From assembly GCF_013201825.1 (NCBI RefSeq), contig NZ_CP053836.1, forward strand, positions 2,294,001 to 2,358,000: a stretch of DNA of 64,000 nucleotides, read 5' to 3'. This document shows positions 55,612 to 64,000 of the stretch, piece after piece. A program made the translations under genes and the position numbers. This DNA is from Halarcobacter ebronensis. Its GTDB lineage: Bacteria; Campylobacterota; Campylobacteria; Campylobacterales; Arcobacteraceae. The notes beneath the pieces are model-generated. The model had not been told where the DNA came from. It searched no databases and saw only the letters and a program-made list of their open reading frames with translations. Every line of letters starts with the position of its first letter. Position 1 is the first letter of the stretch.

Positions 55612-55667
55612 ATTATATTTCCTTTAACCCAGGTAATGCTTTTTAATACACACTACCTGATAAAATA

Positions 55668-55787
55668 TTATTTACCTCCACGTGGTCCAGGTGGATTACA
55701 AGGTCTACCACTAGGCTTACTATTTGGACGGCAATCAGCCATTTGAATAGTACTTTCTGCCAATATCATTGGTTTTTCATAAGCCAT
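55668..55787 (-). CDS. RiPP precursor-like peptide (39 residues)
   Basis: 39 residues starting MAYEKPMILAESTIQMA and ending CNPPGPRGGK, with two cysteines (19 and 30). The first half is leader-like: EKPMILAES recalls the EKPxIxAxN leaders of several radical-SAM-linked peptides. The second half is rich in Pro, Gly and Arg with the two Cys. AAAGGAG lies six bases before the ATG. It ends 56 bp before the maturase on the same strand. This gene is too short for normal annotation but has every expected feature of a substrate for the maturase. Confidence 0.75.
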   Translation of the reverse strand: MAYEKPMILAESTIQMADCRPNSKPSGRPCNPPGPRGGK

Positions 55788-55920
55788 TCTTTACTCCTTT
55801 CCCCTATTATAATATTTTAGAATATTATGATAAAGTAAATAATAAATATATTATCAAAATATATTTAAAAAATAATAATTTTAATTAAAAAAAGTGATTT
55901 AAATGATTAGATTTTGAAAG

Positions 55921-56004
55921 AAATAAAGGCGGAGAGGAAAACAGATTATAGGAGTTTACTGAAGTAAATGACTATATCTGTTTTTCTATCCAACGCCTAT
56001 TTAT
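55921..56004. repeat. Nested inverted repeat downstream of purH
   Basis: Three nested arms: an outer imperfect AAATAAAGGCG / CGCCTATTTAT, a middle perfect AAAACAGAT (55938-55946) / ATCTGTTTT (55976-55984), and an inner TTTACT (55955-55960) / AGTAAA (55963-55968). As RNA it would fold into one long hairpin. It may be a MITE-like element or a small structured RNA. Confidence 0.5.
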
Positions 56005-56010
56005 GAGAAA

Positions 56011-56031
56011 AGATGATTATTTAAATCATCT
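56011..56031. terminator. Terminator after purH
   Basis: AGATGATT / AATCATCT 8-bp stem with a 5-base loop, followed by T-rich sequence on both strands. It lies just past the purH stop codon. Confidence 0.75.
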
Positions 56032-56039
56032 TTTTCTGA

Positions 56040-57572
56040 CTAGTGTAAAAAGTGTCTAATTCCTGTAAAATACAATGCCATACCATATTCGTCTGCTGCA
56101 GCAATAACCTCATCATCCCTAATACTTCCACCTGGCTCAATAATACATTTAACACCAGCTTTATTAGCTTCATCAATTGAGTCTCTAAATGGGAAGAATG
56201 CTTCAGAAGCAAGAACTGAACCTGTTACATCAAGTCCCATATCTTCTGCTTTTCTTAAAGCTGCTTTTGCCGCATCAACTCTGCTTGTCATACCCATACC
56301 AACAGCAACCATAGCTGAATTTTTGATATAAACAACACAGTTAGATTTAGTTCCTGCTGCTACTTTTACAGCAATTTCCATATCTTTTATCTCTTGAGCT
56401 GTTGCTGCTCTTTTTGATTTAAGTTCTGCATTTGTAACTTCATTTTCTAAAACTTTATCAGACTCTTGGTAAACAAATCCACCATCAACCATTTTAAAGT
56501 TGTATGGATCATTTGCAAGTTCTAGTTTTTTTGTACCTTGTTTAAATAGTTTGATTCTTTTCTTTCTGCTTAACTCTTCAACTGCTTCTTCTGTAAAATC
56601 AGCCGCAAAAACAACCTCTAAGAAGATTTCGTTCATTTTAACAGCCAAATCAAAATCAACTGTTCCATTTACTGCAACAACTCCACCAAATGCTGAAACT
56701 GGGTCACATTTAAGTGCTTCTGTGTAACTTTCTAAAAGTGTATCTTTTATTGCAAAACCACATGGATTTCCATGTTTTACAATACAAACTGCATTATCAT
56801 CACCAAATGAAGCGGCAATTTTAGCAGCACCACTAATATCACCCATATTATTAAAACTTGGCTCACCTTTTACAACAATAAATTTATTTGTAAATTGAGT
56901 TTCAAACTCATATAAAGCACCTTTTTGGTGTGGGTTTTCTCCATATCTTGTATCAAATACTTTTGTTCCAACAATAAACTGTTTTGCTCCCATTCCACCA
57001 TTGAATCTTTTATTCATATAGTTTGCAATCATAGAGTCATAAGCTGCTGTATGCTCATAAGCTTTTATCATTAAATCTCTTCTAAACTCTACACTGTTTG
57101 TTCCATTTTTAAGATTATTTAATACTAGATCGTAATCAGCAACGTCTGTTACAATAATTACACTGTCAAAGTTTTTAGCTGCACTTCTAACCATTGCTGG
57201 TCCACCAATATCAATATTTTCAATAATCTCTTCAAAATCATCAGTCTTTTCAATAGTTGCTTTAAAAGGGTATAAGTTTACACAAACCAAATCAATACCT
57301 TCAACACCCAACTCTTTTGCTTGGTCTAGGTGTGATTGTTTATCTCGTCTATGTAAAATTCCCCCATGAATATATGGATTTAGAGTTTTTACTCTTCCTT
57401 CAAAACACTCAGGGAACTTAGTAACTTCATTCGCTTCAACTACAGCTATTCCAGCCTCTTTTAACTTGTTATAAGTTCCACCTGTAGATATTATTTCATA
57501 ACCTAAAGATACTAACTCTTTGGCAAAATTCTCTACTCCACTTTTATCGCTAACACTAATTAGAGCTCTCAA
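56040..57572 (-). CDS. purH: Bifunctional AICAR formyltransferase/IMP cyclohydrolase PurH
   Basis: 510 residues. N-terminal IMP cyclohydrolase ([47 protein letters not shown]), then the AICAR formyltransferase domain ([25 protein letters not shown]; the C-terminal [10 protein letters not shown]). It catalyses the last two steps of IMP synthesis. The length is normal. It stands as a single-gene unit with a terminator after it. Confidence 0.97.
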   Translation of the reverse strand: MRALISVSDKSGVENFAKELVSLGYEIISTGGTYNKLKEAGIAVVEANEVTKFPECFEGRVKTLNPYIHGGILHRRDKQSHLDQAKELGVEGIDLVCVNLYPFKATIEKTDDFEEIIENIDIGGPAMVRSAAKNFDSVIIVTDVADYDLVLNNLKNGTNSVEFRRDLMIKAYEHTAAYDSMIANYMNKRFNGGMGAKQFIVGTKVFDTRYGENPHQKGALYEFETQFTNKFIVVKGEPSFNNMGDISGAAKIAASFGDDNAVCIVKHGNPCGFAIKDTLLESYTEALKCDPVSAFGGVVAVNGTVDFDLAVKMNEIFLEVVFAADFTEEAVEELSRKKRIKLFKQGTKKLELANDPYNFKMVDGGFVYQESDKVLENEVTNAELKSKRAATAQEIKDMEIAVKVAAGTKSNCVVYIKNSAMVAVGMGMTSRVDAAKAALRKAEDMGLDVTGSVLASEAFFPFRDSIDEANKAGVKCIIEPGGSIRDDEVIAAADEYGMALYFTGIRHFLH

Positions 57573-57726
57573 AATAAATCCTCTGTTATCTTAATTTTTT
57601 TGCGATTATACTCAAAAGTTCATTAGTCTTTTCTTGTTTAAACCTTTGTATATTTTATATATAACTATAAGATTTTTTACTGTCTAGATTTTGTTATGAT
57701 TTATAAATTATTTTTTGGAAAACAGT

Positions 57727-59541
57727 ATGAGTGAAATAAACCTTTTATGGATATTATTAAGTTCATTTTTAGTTTTTCTAATGCAATTTGGCTTCTCTTT
57801 AATAGAAACTGGAACTGTTAGAACTAAAAATACAATTAATGTTGCCATGAAAAATCTAATTGATACTATCTTTAGTGTTGTGTTTTTCTGGCTTATTGGT
57901 TTTGGATTGATGTTTGGTACGGATAGTTTTGGACTAATTGGTACCGATAAATTTTTAATTGATGGCTCTGATTTTGAATTAAATGCAATCTTTCTTTTTC
58001 AAGCAATGTTTGCTGCAACAGCAACTACAATTATTTCAGGAGCTGTAGCAGAGAGAATAAAATTCAATGGTTATATTGTTGTTGCTATTTTAGTAACTGC
58101 TTTTATCTACCCAATAGTTGGTCACTGGGCTTGGAATAGCCAAGGTTGGCTTGCCAAATTAGGTTTTATAGATTTTGCAGGTTCAACTGTTGTACACTCA
58201 GTTGGAGCTTGGATAGGGTTAGCAGGAACAATAGTACTTGGACCAAGACTTGGAAAATTTAAAAATGGTCAAGTTAAATATTTCTCTCCTAGCAATCATA
58301 ATCTGATAGTTTTTGGAGTATTTATGCTCTTTTTTGCTTGGTTTGGCTTTAATGGTGGAAGTTTATTAGCAATCGACTTTAGGGTTACTTCAATTTTAAT
58401 GAATACACTTATCTCTGCAGTATTTGGAGGAGTTGGTGCTTGGTTTATCTCTTTAGTATCTAAAGAAAAACTTGAAGTTGAAATATTAAGTTTTGGAATA
58501 ATTGCCGGACTTGTTGGAATAACAGCAGGTTGTAATAATTTGACTTTATACGAATCAGCTTTTGTTGGTTTTGTCTCAACTTTTATAATGCATTTTTCAG
58601 ACCAATTTTTAACAAAAAAATTAAAAATAGATGATCCGTTAAGTGCTGTAAGTATTCACGGATTTGCAGGAGTTTGGGGAACTATTGCAGTTGGAATTTT
58701 TGCAGTTCCAGCTGAAGGCATGACAAGATTTGATTTTATAACTATACAAACAATAGGTGTTTTAAGTGCTTTTATCTTCTCTTTTATTTTAGGTCTTGCC
58801 CTATTTCTTTTTTTACATAAATTAAATCTGTTAAGAGTTAGAAAAAAACATGAAGTTCTTGGACTTAATACAAGTGAACATAATGCAAGACTTCCTTGGG
58901 TTGAAACTATTGAGAGTATTATTGGTATTATGAAAACAGGGAATATTCAAAAAAAGATATATGAAGAGAGGGATACAGAAGTAGGTATTGTTGCAAAATT
59001 TTTTAATATTCTTTTAGAAAATTTGCGAGAAAGAAACACAGAACTTACAACAAATAATAAAACTCTTCAGCAAAAAGCCTATTTTGATACCTTAACAAAA
59101 GTGTTAAATAGAAGTGGTCTTTTTGAGAAGATAAACAAAGAGTTAAACAATGAAGAGTATTGTGTTTCAATACTTGATATTGACAAATTCAAATTAATAA
59201 ATGACACCTATGGACATGATGTAGGTGATGTTGTTTTAAAAGAGTTGGCTTTTTTAATCTCTAGCAAAATAAGAGTTGATGATATTTTTGCAAGATGGGG
59301 AGGTGAAGAGTTTATTTTGATTATAAACAATAATAATCTTACTATTGCCGAGTCTCTTTGTGAAAAAATAAGAAAAGAGGTTGAATCTAATACTTTTTCA
59401 AAAGTTGGCAAAGTTACAATATCTCTTGGAATTAGCAACTTTAAAAATAGTAGACAAAAATTTGATGACGTCTTAAAAAATGCAGATAAAGCTTTATATG
59501 ATGCAAAAGATGCAGGAAGAAACAGAGTTTTTGTATTTTAA
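57727..59541 (+). CDS. Ammonium transporter fused to a GGDEF diguanylate cyclase
   Basis: 604 residues from the ATG at 57727; a TTG four codons earlier is in frame. Residues ~1-385 are an Amt protein: 11 helices, the FGFSLIETGTVRTKN start, the GHWAWNSQGWLA vestibule, the twin His in HSVGAW and IHGFAGVWG. A linker (~400-440) leads to a GGDEF domain with DTLTKVLNRSGLF and an active-type RWGGEEF near residue 524. It would make cyclic di-GMP in response to ammonium. Confidence 0.9.
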   Translation: MSEINLLWILLSSFLVFLMQFGFSLIETGTVRTKNTINVAMKNLIDTIFSVVFFWLIGFGLMFGTDSFGLIGTDKFLIDGSDFELNAIFLFQAMFAATATTIISGAVAERIKFNGYIVVAILVTAFIYPIVGHWAWNSQGWLAKLGFIDFAGSTVVHSVGAWIGLAGTIVLGPRLGKFKNGQVKYFSPSNHNLIVFGVFMLFFAWFGFNGGSLLAIDFRVTSILMNTLISAVFGGVGAWFISLVSKEKLEVEILSFGIIAGLVGITAGCNNLTLYESAFVGFVSTFIMHFSDQFLTKKLKIDDPLSAVSIHGFAGVWGTIAVGIFAVPAEGMTRFDFITIQTIGVLSAFIFSFILGLALFLFLHKLNLLRVRKKHEVLGLNTSEHNARLPWVETIESIIGIMKTGNIQKKIYEERDTEVGIVAKFFNILLENLRERNTELTTNNKTLQQKAYFDTLTKVLNRSGLFEKINKELNNEEYCVSILDIDKFKLINDTYGHDVGDVVLKELAFLISSKIRVDDIFARWGGEEFILIINNNNLTIAESLCEKIRKEVESNTFSKVGKVTISLGISNFKNSRQKFDDVLKNADKALYDAKDAGRNRVFVF

Positions 59542-59568
59542 ATAAAAGAGGAGTTCTCCTCTTTTATT
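59541..59568. terminator. Bidirectional terminator
   Basis: Perfect 13-bp inverted repeat AATAAAAGAGGAG / CTCCTCTTTTATT with a TT loop, shared by the amt-GGDEF and NosL-like genes. Its arms overlap both stop codons. Confidence 0.8.
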
Positions 59569-60265
59569 ATCTTCTTGATAGATAAATTCCTACAGCTTGT
59601 AAATTTTTACCTTTCATATTTCCACAAAGACCACTCTCTACTAAATATGCTTTAGCTTGTGCAGTTGATGTGAATTTCATATCAGTTTTTTTACACATTT
59701 TGTTATAAACTTTTTCACCCATCATTTGCATTTTTGCTTGATTTTTTGCAATCATCTCTTTCTCTTTAGCTAAAGAGCTTTTTACCATTGCGTAAACTTG
59801 ATCAAAATTTTTAATCTCTCCACCATTTTGTGCTTGGAAAGCTTTTGCATCATCACCATTTGCAAAGGCATATTTACTAACCATACTCATAGTTCCTGGT
59901 TTAGAACTTCCAACTACATATGTTGCATCTTTTACACTGATTAATTTTAGAGATTTGTTATCAACAACTCTCATATCACTTAGTTTTGCACCATTTAGTT
60001 CTAAATCTTCAACCATACAATGAATAGAACAATATTGTTTCTCTTTTCCTTCATGATTTGCCGCATGATTTGTTTTATAAAACATTGGTAGTGTCATTCC
60101 ACAAACAGGGCAATAACTCTTCTCTTTTCCTTCTTGTACAAGTGTTGCTTTATTCATTGGCACAGCTTGATATGCCATTTTTGGTTTCTCTTTTTCTGCT
60201 TCACTTGCAGTTAAAAGGCTCATTGTCATAGCTAAAGCTACTACAATTGTAAATAGTTTTTTCAT
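59567..60265 (-). CDS. NosL-like periplasmic protein with degenerate cytochrome-like tail
   Basis: 232 residues from the ATG at 60265 with AAAGGA before it (a start eight codons earlier is weaker). Signal peptide VVALAMTMSLLTASEA. NosL-type motif SYCPVCGMTLPMFYKTNHAA, followed by YCSIHCM. The C-terminal third (GEKVYNKMC ... LCGNMKGKNLQAVGIYLSRR) looks like a cytochrome c fold that lost CxxCH. NosL carries copper(I) to nitrous oxide reductase. A copper role is plausible, but no nosZ is in the window. Confidence 0.75.
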   Translation of the reverse strand: MKKLFTIVVALAMTMSLLTASEAEKEKPKMAYQAVPMNKATLVQEGKEKSYCPVCGMTLPMFYKTNHAANHEGKEKQYCSIHCMVEDLELNGAKLSDMRVVDNKSLKLISVKDATYVVGSSKPGTMSMVSKYAFANGDDAKAFQAQNGGEIKNFDQVYAMVKSSLAKEKEMIAKNQAKMQMMGEKVYNKMCKKTDMKFTSTAQAKAYLVESGLCGNMKGKNLQAVGIYLSRR

Positions 60266-60394
60266 CTTATTTCCTTTTGATATTTTCAAAATAATTATAA
60301 TCTTTCAACTGTTAATTAAATGTTAAATTTAAGTAATATTTAACTTTTACTTAACATTACTTTGCTATTATTTGAAAAAGTATAAGGTAAAATA

Positions 60395-61525
60395 ATGCAT
60401 AAACTTCTTATTATTCTTTCAATTTTTTTAATAATAACAAATACTCAAGCAGATGGTAACTTTAGCAAAGAGGCTCAGAAAGAACCTATATTACTTCAAA
60501 AAGGAAGTGAAAAACAATGGTGTCCTGTTTGTGGGATGAGTATAAAAAAGTATTATAAAACTTCACATACTGCAAAACTAGAAAATGGTACTCAAAGACA
60601 ATACTGTTCCCTTGCATGTTTGGTAAAAGATAAAGAAGAGTATGGAATCTTAGAAGAGAGTATCCAAGTTGTTGATGCAAAAACAGAAAAATTAATCCAA
60701 GCAAAAAATGCTTTTTATGTAATTGATAGTAGAATAAAAGGAACCATGAGTATGGTTAGCAAACTAGCTTTCCAAAATAAAAATGATGCACAAGATTTTA
60801 TTAAAAAATATGGTGGAAAACTAGCTACTTTTGAAGAGGCTCAAAAACTTGCCCAAGAGAGTATGAAAAATGATTTAACAAAAATCAAAACCAAAAAGAT
60901 AAAAAAAGTCTACCCAATGGGGAAAAAGATTTTTGAAAAACTCTGCAATAAAGATATTGACCCAACGCAATATATTGAGATAAATGAACTAAAAGCCAAT
61001 ATAGTACAAAATGGTCTGTGTAAAACCCTTGATGAAGAGAAACTTCAAGCAGTTGCTCTTTATCTTTGGGAAGTAAAAAGATTTGGAGATTTAGAAACAA
61101 ATGAGAATAGAATAAAAGTTGAAGAGAAAGAGAAATGTCCTGTTTGTGGAATGTTTGTAGCAAAATACCCTAGATGGGCGGCACAAATCTATTATAAACA
61201 TGGTGATCATGAACACAGATTCTCTTTTGATGGAGTAAAAGATATGTTTAAATTTTACTTTAACCCTAAAAAATGGGGAGACTATCCTGTTTCAAAAGAT
61301 TTGATTAGTAAAATCTTAGTTACAGACTACTATTCTCAAAATGCCATTGATGCAACAAAGGCTTTTTATGTAATTGGCTCTGATGTATATGGTCCTATGG
61401 GACATGAACTGATACCTTTTTTAAATGAAAATGATGCAAAAACATTTAAAAAAGACCATTTAGGGAAAAAGATTGTAAAATTTGATACTGTAAAAGAGAG
61501 TGAGATTTATAAACTGGATGAATAA
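60395..61525 (+). CDS. Double NosL-like protein
   Basis: 376 residues. Signal peptide LLIILSIFLIITNTQA. The first half parallels the protein at 59567-60265: QWCPVCGMSIKKYYKTSHTA and YCSLACLV, then the degenerate cytochrome-like GKKIFEKLC ... LQAVALYLWEVK. The second half has another NosL motif, KCPVCGMFVAKYPRWAAQIY, and a His-rich HGDHEHRFSFDG. It starts an operon with the ABC transporter genes downstream. It probably binds copper or another soft metal in the periplasm. Confidence 0.75.
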   Translation: MHKLLIILSIFLIITNTQADGNFSKEAQKEPILLQKGSEKQWCPVCGMSIKKYYKTSHTAKLENGTQRQYCSLACLVKDKEEYGILEESIQVVDAKTEKLIQAKNAFYVIDSRIKGTMSMVSKLAFQNKNDAQDFIKKYGGKLATFEEAQKLAQESMKNDLTKIKTKKIKKVYPMGKKIFEKLCNKDIDPTQYIEINELKANIVQNGLCKTLDEEKLQAVALYLWEVKRFGDLETNENRIKVEEKEKCPVCGMFVAKYPRWAAQIYYKHGDHEHRFSFDGVKDMFKFYFNPKKWGDYPVSKDLISKILVTDYYSQNAIDATKAFYVIGSDVYGPMGHELIPFLNENDAKTFKKDHLGKKIVKFDTVKESEIYKLDE

Positions 61526-61838
61526 AAAGAGTAAATATTTAATATCAATTCTATCTTTAACAATCATTGCAATCTTTTTTGAAATCTTTTATCTAAGTAG
61601 TTTTAAAAGTTTAAAACAAACACAGATAGATGAAAAGTTGTCACTACTAAAAGTTACAGCCTTACCAGATTTGGCAATCTCAACTGAAGCCATGTATATA
61701 AGACATAGAAGTTTGGCTGATACCTTCTCTATTTTTAAAGAATCTCCGGAACTAAGAGAGTATTTCCCTTCAACTTTTGTCTATTCCCATTCACATATTT
61801 TTTCAAATACACCATCAAAGGTAATTAATGAAAAGTAA
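61518..61838 (+). CDS. Small membrane-anchored protein in the NosL/ABC operon
   Basis: 106 residues from the ATG overlapping the stop of the NosL-like gene (ATGAATAA). One membrane helix (~10-28), then a periplasmic stretch with AMYIRHRSLADTFSIFKESP and YSHSH. I do not know the family. It overlaps the permease start by 11 bp, so it is translated with it. Confidence 0.6.
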   Translation: MNKKSKYLISILSLTIIAIFFEIFYLSSFKSLKQTQIDEKLSLLKVTALPDLAISTEAMYIRHRSLADTFSIFKESPELREYFPSTFVYSHSHIFSNTPSKVINEK

Positions 61839-63015
61839 AATAAATCTGTATCTAATAGAGTATGCAATAAACTCTATTTTAAGACAAAAATTCAAAAATA
61901 TTTTTATTCTTTTTATTTTTATTTTGTTAACTTCAATATTAGCTTCAATATTTTTTATTTCAAACTCAATTAAGTATGAACTAAACTCAACACTAAAAGC
62001 TCTTCCACAAATAACAGTGCAAAAACTAAAAGCTGGAAGACATTATGATATAAATACAAATGTAGTTGATGAGATAATAAATATTGCAGGTGTTACTGAT
62101 GCTATTCCAAGAGTTTGGGGATACTACTATTTTGCAAATTTGGGAGCAAACTTTTCAATTATTGGAATTGATGAGTATGAAAACCAATATAAAACCTCAC
62201 TAAATAAAATTATCAAAGAGTTTGATTTTTCTAAAGCTTTGGAAAACAATTCTATGATTGTGGGAGAAGGCGTAAAAAAAGCTTTAAATGAGAACTACTA
62301 CAATGAATATTTTAACTTTATAAAACCCGATGGAACTTTCAAAAAAGTTAATATTGCAGGAGTATTTAAAAGCTCTTTGGAGCTTGAATCAAATGATACA
62401 ATTCTTCTTCCAAAAGAGTTAGCTCTTGAGATTTTTGGAATGGATGACTCAAAAGCAACAGATATTGTTGTTAAAGTAGCAAACCCAGAAGAGATACCAA
62501 CAGTTGCAAATAAAATCAAACTTCTTTATCCAGATACAAGGGTAATTACAAACAAAGATTTGGAGATTAGTTATCAAAATATTTTTGACTATAAAGGGGG
62601 GATTTTTTTAGCTGTGTTTATTGTTGCAATTTTCACCTTTTTTATAATTGTTTATGATAAAGCAAGTGGTCTAAGCTCTGAAGAGAAAAGGGAAATAGGA
62701 GTTCTAAAAGCTTTAGGCTGGAAAATAGAGGATGTTTTAAAAGAGAAGTTTTATGAGAGTTTTATAATCTCATTTTTTGGTTATATTTTTGGAGTTTTAA
62801 TTGCTCTTACTTTTGTATATGTTTTCAATGCTCCTCTTTTAAGCAATCTTTTTAGCGGTTACTCTGAACTAAAAACAAGTTTTCAATTGCCTTTTGTATT
62901 GGATGTAAATACTCTGTTTTTACTATTTTTTCTAACAGTACCAATATATATAGCCTCAACTATAATTCCTTCTTGGAGAAGCGCAACAATTGAAACTGAT
63001 AAGGTTTTAAGATGA
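61828..63015 (+). CDS. MacB/FtsX-family ABC transporter permease
   Basis: 395 residues. One N-terminal membrane helix (~24-46), a periplasmic MacB-like core domain (~50-250), and three helices at the C-terminus, the first near 255-280 and the rest after ~310. GVLKALGWKIEDVLKEKFYE is the FtsX-type coupling helix. This class extracts lipoproteins or exports small molecules with an ATPase like LolD, which is the next gene. It overlaps the ATPase by 4 bp. Confidence 0.85.
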   Translation: MKSKINLYLIEYAINSILRQKFKNIFILFIFILLTSILASIFFISNSIKYELNSTLKALPQITVQKLKAGRHYDINTNVVDEIINIAGVTDAIPRVWGYYYFANLGANFSIIGIDEYENQYKTSLNKIIKEFDFSKALENNSMIVGEGVKKALNENYYNEYFNFIKPDGTFKKVNIAGVFKSSLELESNDTILLPKELALEIFGMDDSKATDIVVKVANPEEIPTVANKIKLLYPDTRVITNKDLEISYQNIFDYKGGIFLAVFIVAIFTFFIIVYDKASGLSSEEKREIGVLKALGWKIEDVLKEKFYESFIISFFGYIFGVLIALTFVYVFNAPLLSNLFSGYSELKTSFQLPFVLDVNTLFLLFFLTVPIYIASTIIPSWRSATIETDKVLR

Positions 63016-63680
63016 TAATATTAAAAGATTTAACAAAAGTTTTTGAACTAAATAAAAACAATAAAACTGTTGCTGTAAATAGTGTGAATTTAGAGATAAA
63101 AGAGTCTGAGTTAATTGTTTTAAAAGGGGCTAGCGGAAGCGGTAAAAGTACAATATTATCTTTAATTGCAGGATTATCTAAACCAACAACAGGTGAGGTT
63201 GTTATTGGTGAAAATAGAGTATCAAAACTTCCTGATAACTTTGCCTCACTCTTTAGAAGAGAAAATATTGGTTTTATCTTTCAAAAATATAATTTAATAC
63301 CAACATTAAGTGTTAGTGAAAATATTTTAGTTCCTTTAATTCCTCAAAATCCTTCAAACCTTGAGGCAAAAGAGATTTTAAAAAGAGTTATGAAAAAATT
63401 TAAAATTGAACATAAAAAAGATGAGATTGTAAAGAATCTATCAGGTGGAGAACAACAAAGAGTAGCCATTGCAAGAAGTCAAGTTAATAATCCAAATATC
63501 ATAATAGCAGATGAACCAACTGCAAACTTGGACAAAGAGTTATCACTTCACTTTATTGAGATTTTAAGAGAGTTAAAAAACGATGGAAAAACTATAATTG
63601 TAGCAACCCATGACCCACTCTTTTTTGACCTTGATTTTGTTGATAGAGTAATTGAAGTCTCAAATGGGGAGATTTTATAA
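63012..63680 (+). CDS. LolD/MacB-type ABC ATPase
   Basis: 222 residues with Walker A KGASGSGKSTILSLIAGL (~38), signature LSGGEQQRVAIARS (~141), Walker B IIIADEPTANLD, and H-loop ATHDP. It is the ATPase of the FtsX-type permease before it. The stop lies directly at the start of the next gene, with no gap, as in a tight operon. Confidence 0.92.
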   Translation: MIILKDLTKVFELNKNNKTVAVNSVNLEIKESELIVLKGASGSGKSTILSLIAGLSKPTTGEVVIGENRVSKLPDNFASLFRRENIGFIFQKYNLIPTLSVSENILVPLIPQNPSNLEAKEILKRVMKKFKIEHKKDEIVKNLSGGEQQRVAIARSQVNNPNIIIADEPTANLDKELSLHFIEILRELKNDGKTIIVATHDPLFFDLDFVDRVIEVSNGEIL

Positions 63681-64000
63681 ATGCTTTTAACCCCTGAAGT
63701 ATTGACAATTATCATAATAAATTCAATCTTTCTAATCTTTGGAACGGTTGCCTTTTTATTAAGTATAAAGATTTTTTTCAATTGGGATATAAACTCAACT
63801 TCAAAATTGCAATATAGTTTGGAAAACCAAAGTTATCTAACTGCAACAATCATAAAATATATTCTATTTTTAAAAATACTTATCTTTATCTTTTTTATCT
63901 TTACTTTAGACAAAATATCAAATGTTCTAACAGGAGCCATGTGTGCAGCAGGAGTTGTAGATGCTACAAGTTATGGTATCTATTTGCTTCTATTTAAACT
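63681..64000 (+). CDS. Membrane protein of the NosL/ABC operon (3' truncated by window)
   Basis: The first ~106 residues, starting MLLTPEVLTIIIINSIFLIF. Two hydrophobic segments are visible, and a GAMCAAGVVDATSYGIY stretch begins at the window end. I do not recognise it. It follows the ATPase with no gap, so it belongs to the same operon and may be a membrane partner of the transporter. Confidence 0.6.
   Translation, partial: MLLTPEVLTIIIINSIFLIFGTVAFLLSIKIFFNWDINSTSKLQYSLENQSYLTATIIKYILFLKILIFIFFIFTLDKISNVLTGAMCAAGVVDATSYGIYLLLFK

Overview
The window looks like the chromosome of a member of the Campylobacterota, most likely an Arcobacteraceae species. The DNA is strongly AT-rich and genes are tightly packed. 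The sensor kinases carry the AHQWRQPL-type H-box common in this phylum. RpmH, RnpA, YidD, YidC, Jag and MnmE sit in one run. No rRNA, tRNA, CRISPR array, insertion sequence or phage gene was seen.

Layout. 1-6.6 kb: a pyochelin-type siderophore locus with the end of an ABC exporter, two paralogous RhtX/FptX-like permeases, a TonB-dependent receptor and a PchR-like AraC regulator. Both regulated intergenic regions share a 29-bp bipartite element. A MntP manganese exporter lies inside the locus. 6.6-13.4 kb: a NifX-like protein divergent from a DUF134-NifX regulator, then HtpX, a response regulator, two SixA-like phosphatases, a flavoprotein and an acidic calcium-loop protein. 13.5-18.1 kb: mnmE-jag-yidC-yidD-rnpA-rpmH on the minus strand; rnpA has no ATG, GTG or TTG start and appears to begin at ATT. 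18.2-25.6 kb: clpB behind a consensus sigma-70 promoter with CIRCE half-sites, a sensor kinase paired with a Leu/Ile/Val-type binding protein, rnhB and small genes.

25.7-38 kb is a metal-uptake island. It holds a truncated haemoglobin, two FecB-fold binding proteins, a methyltransferase, a luciferase-like monooxygenase, a FecCD-type permease, an ATPase, two TonB-dependent receptors, a small SUOX-fold protein and a dedicated ExbB-ExbD-TonB set. Three of its promoters carry dyads of the form CGyTATATA-N6-TATAyaaCG, which resemble the ModE (molybdate/tungstate) operator. With a MolBCA-like (BtuCD-fold) transporter next to them, this suggests TonB-dependent uptake of molybdate, tungstate or their chelates. 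That function is inference.

38-53.3 kb is mostly signalling and housekeeping: MsrBA, a hybrid kinase with two receivers (one fused to a degenerate kinase that has lost its histidine), an FAH-family enzyme, a Nudix hydrolase, a kinase with two solute-binding-type sensor domains, BioA, a membrane/cytidylate-kinase fusion, MgsA and MetA. 53.3-56 kb is an accessory patch: a YefM-YoeB toxin-antitoxin pair, a hairpin-rich noncoding block, and a two-gene peptide-maturation locus. The last consists of a 39-residue Cys/Pro/Gly-rich precursor at 55668-55787 and a radical SAM/SPASM protein with a PqqD-like N-terminus; it is probably an undescribed RiPP.

56-64 kb: purH, an ammonium transporter fused to a GGDEF domain, and two NosL-like proteins with a MacB/LolD-type ABC transporter (copper handling is suggested, not shown). 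Convergent gene pairs repeatedly share one perfect hairpin that overlaps a stop codon and probably acts as a two-way terminator.
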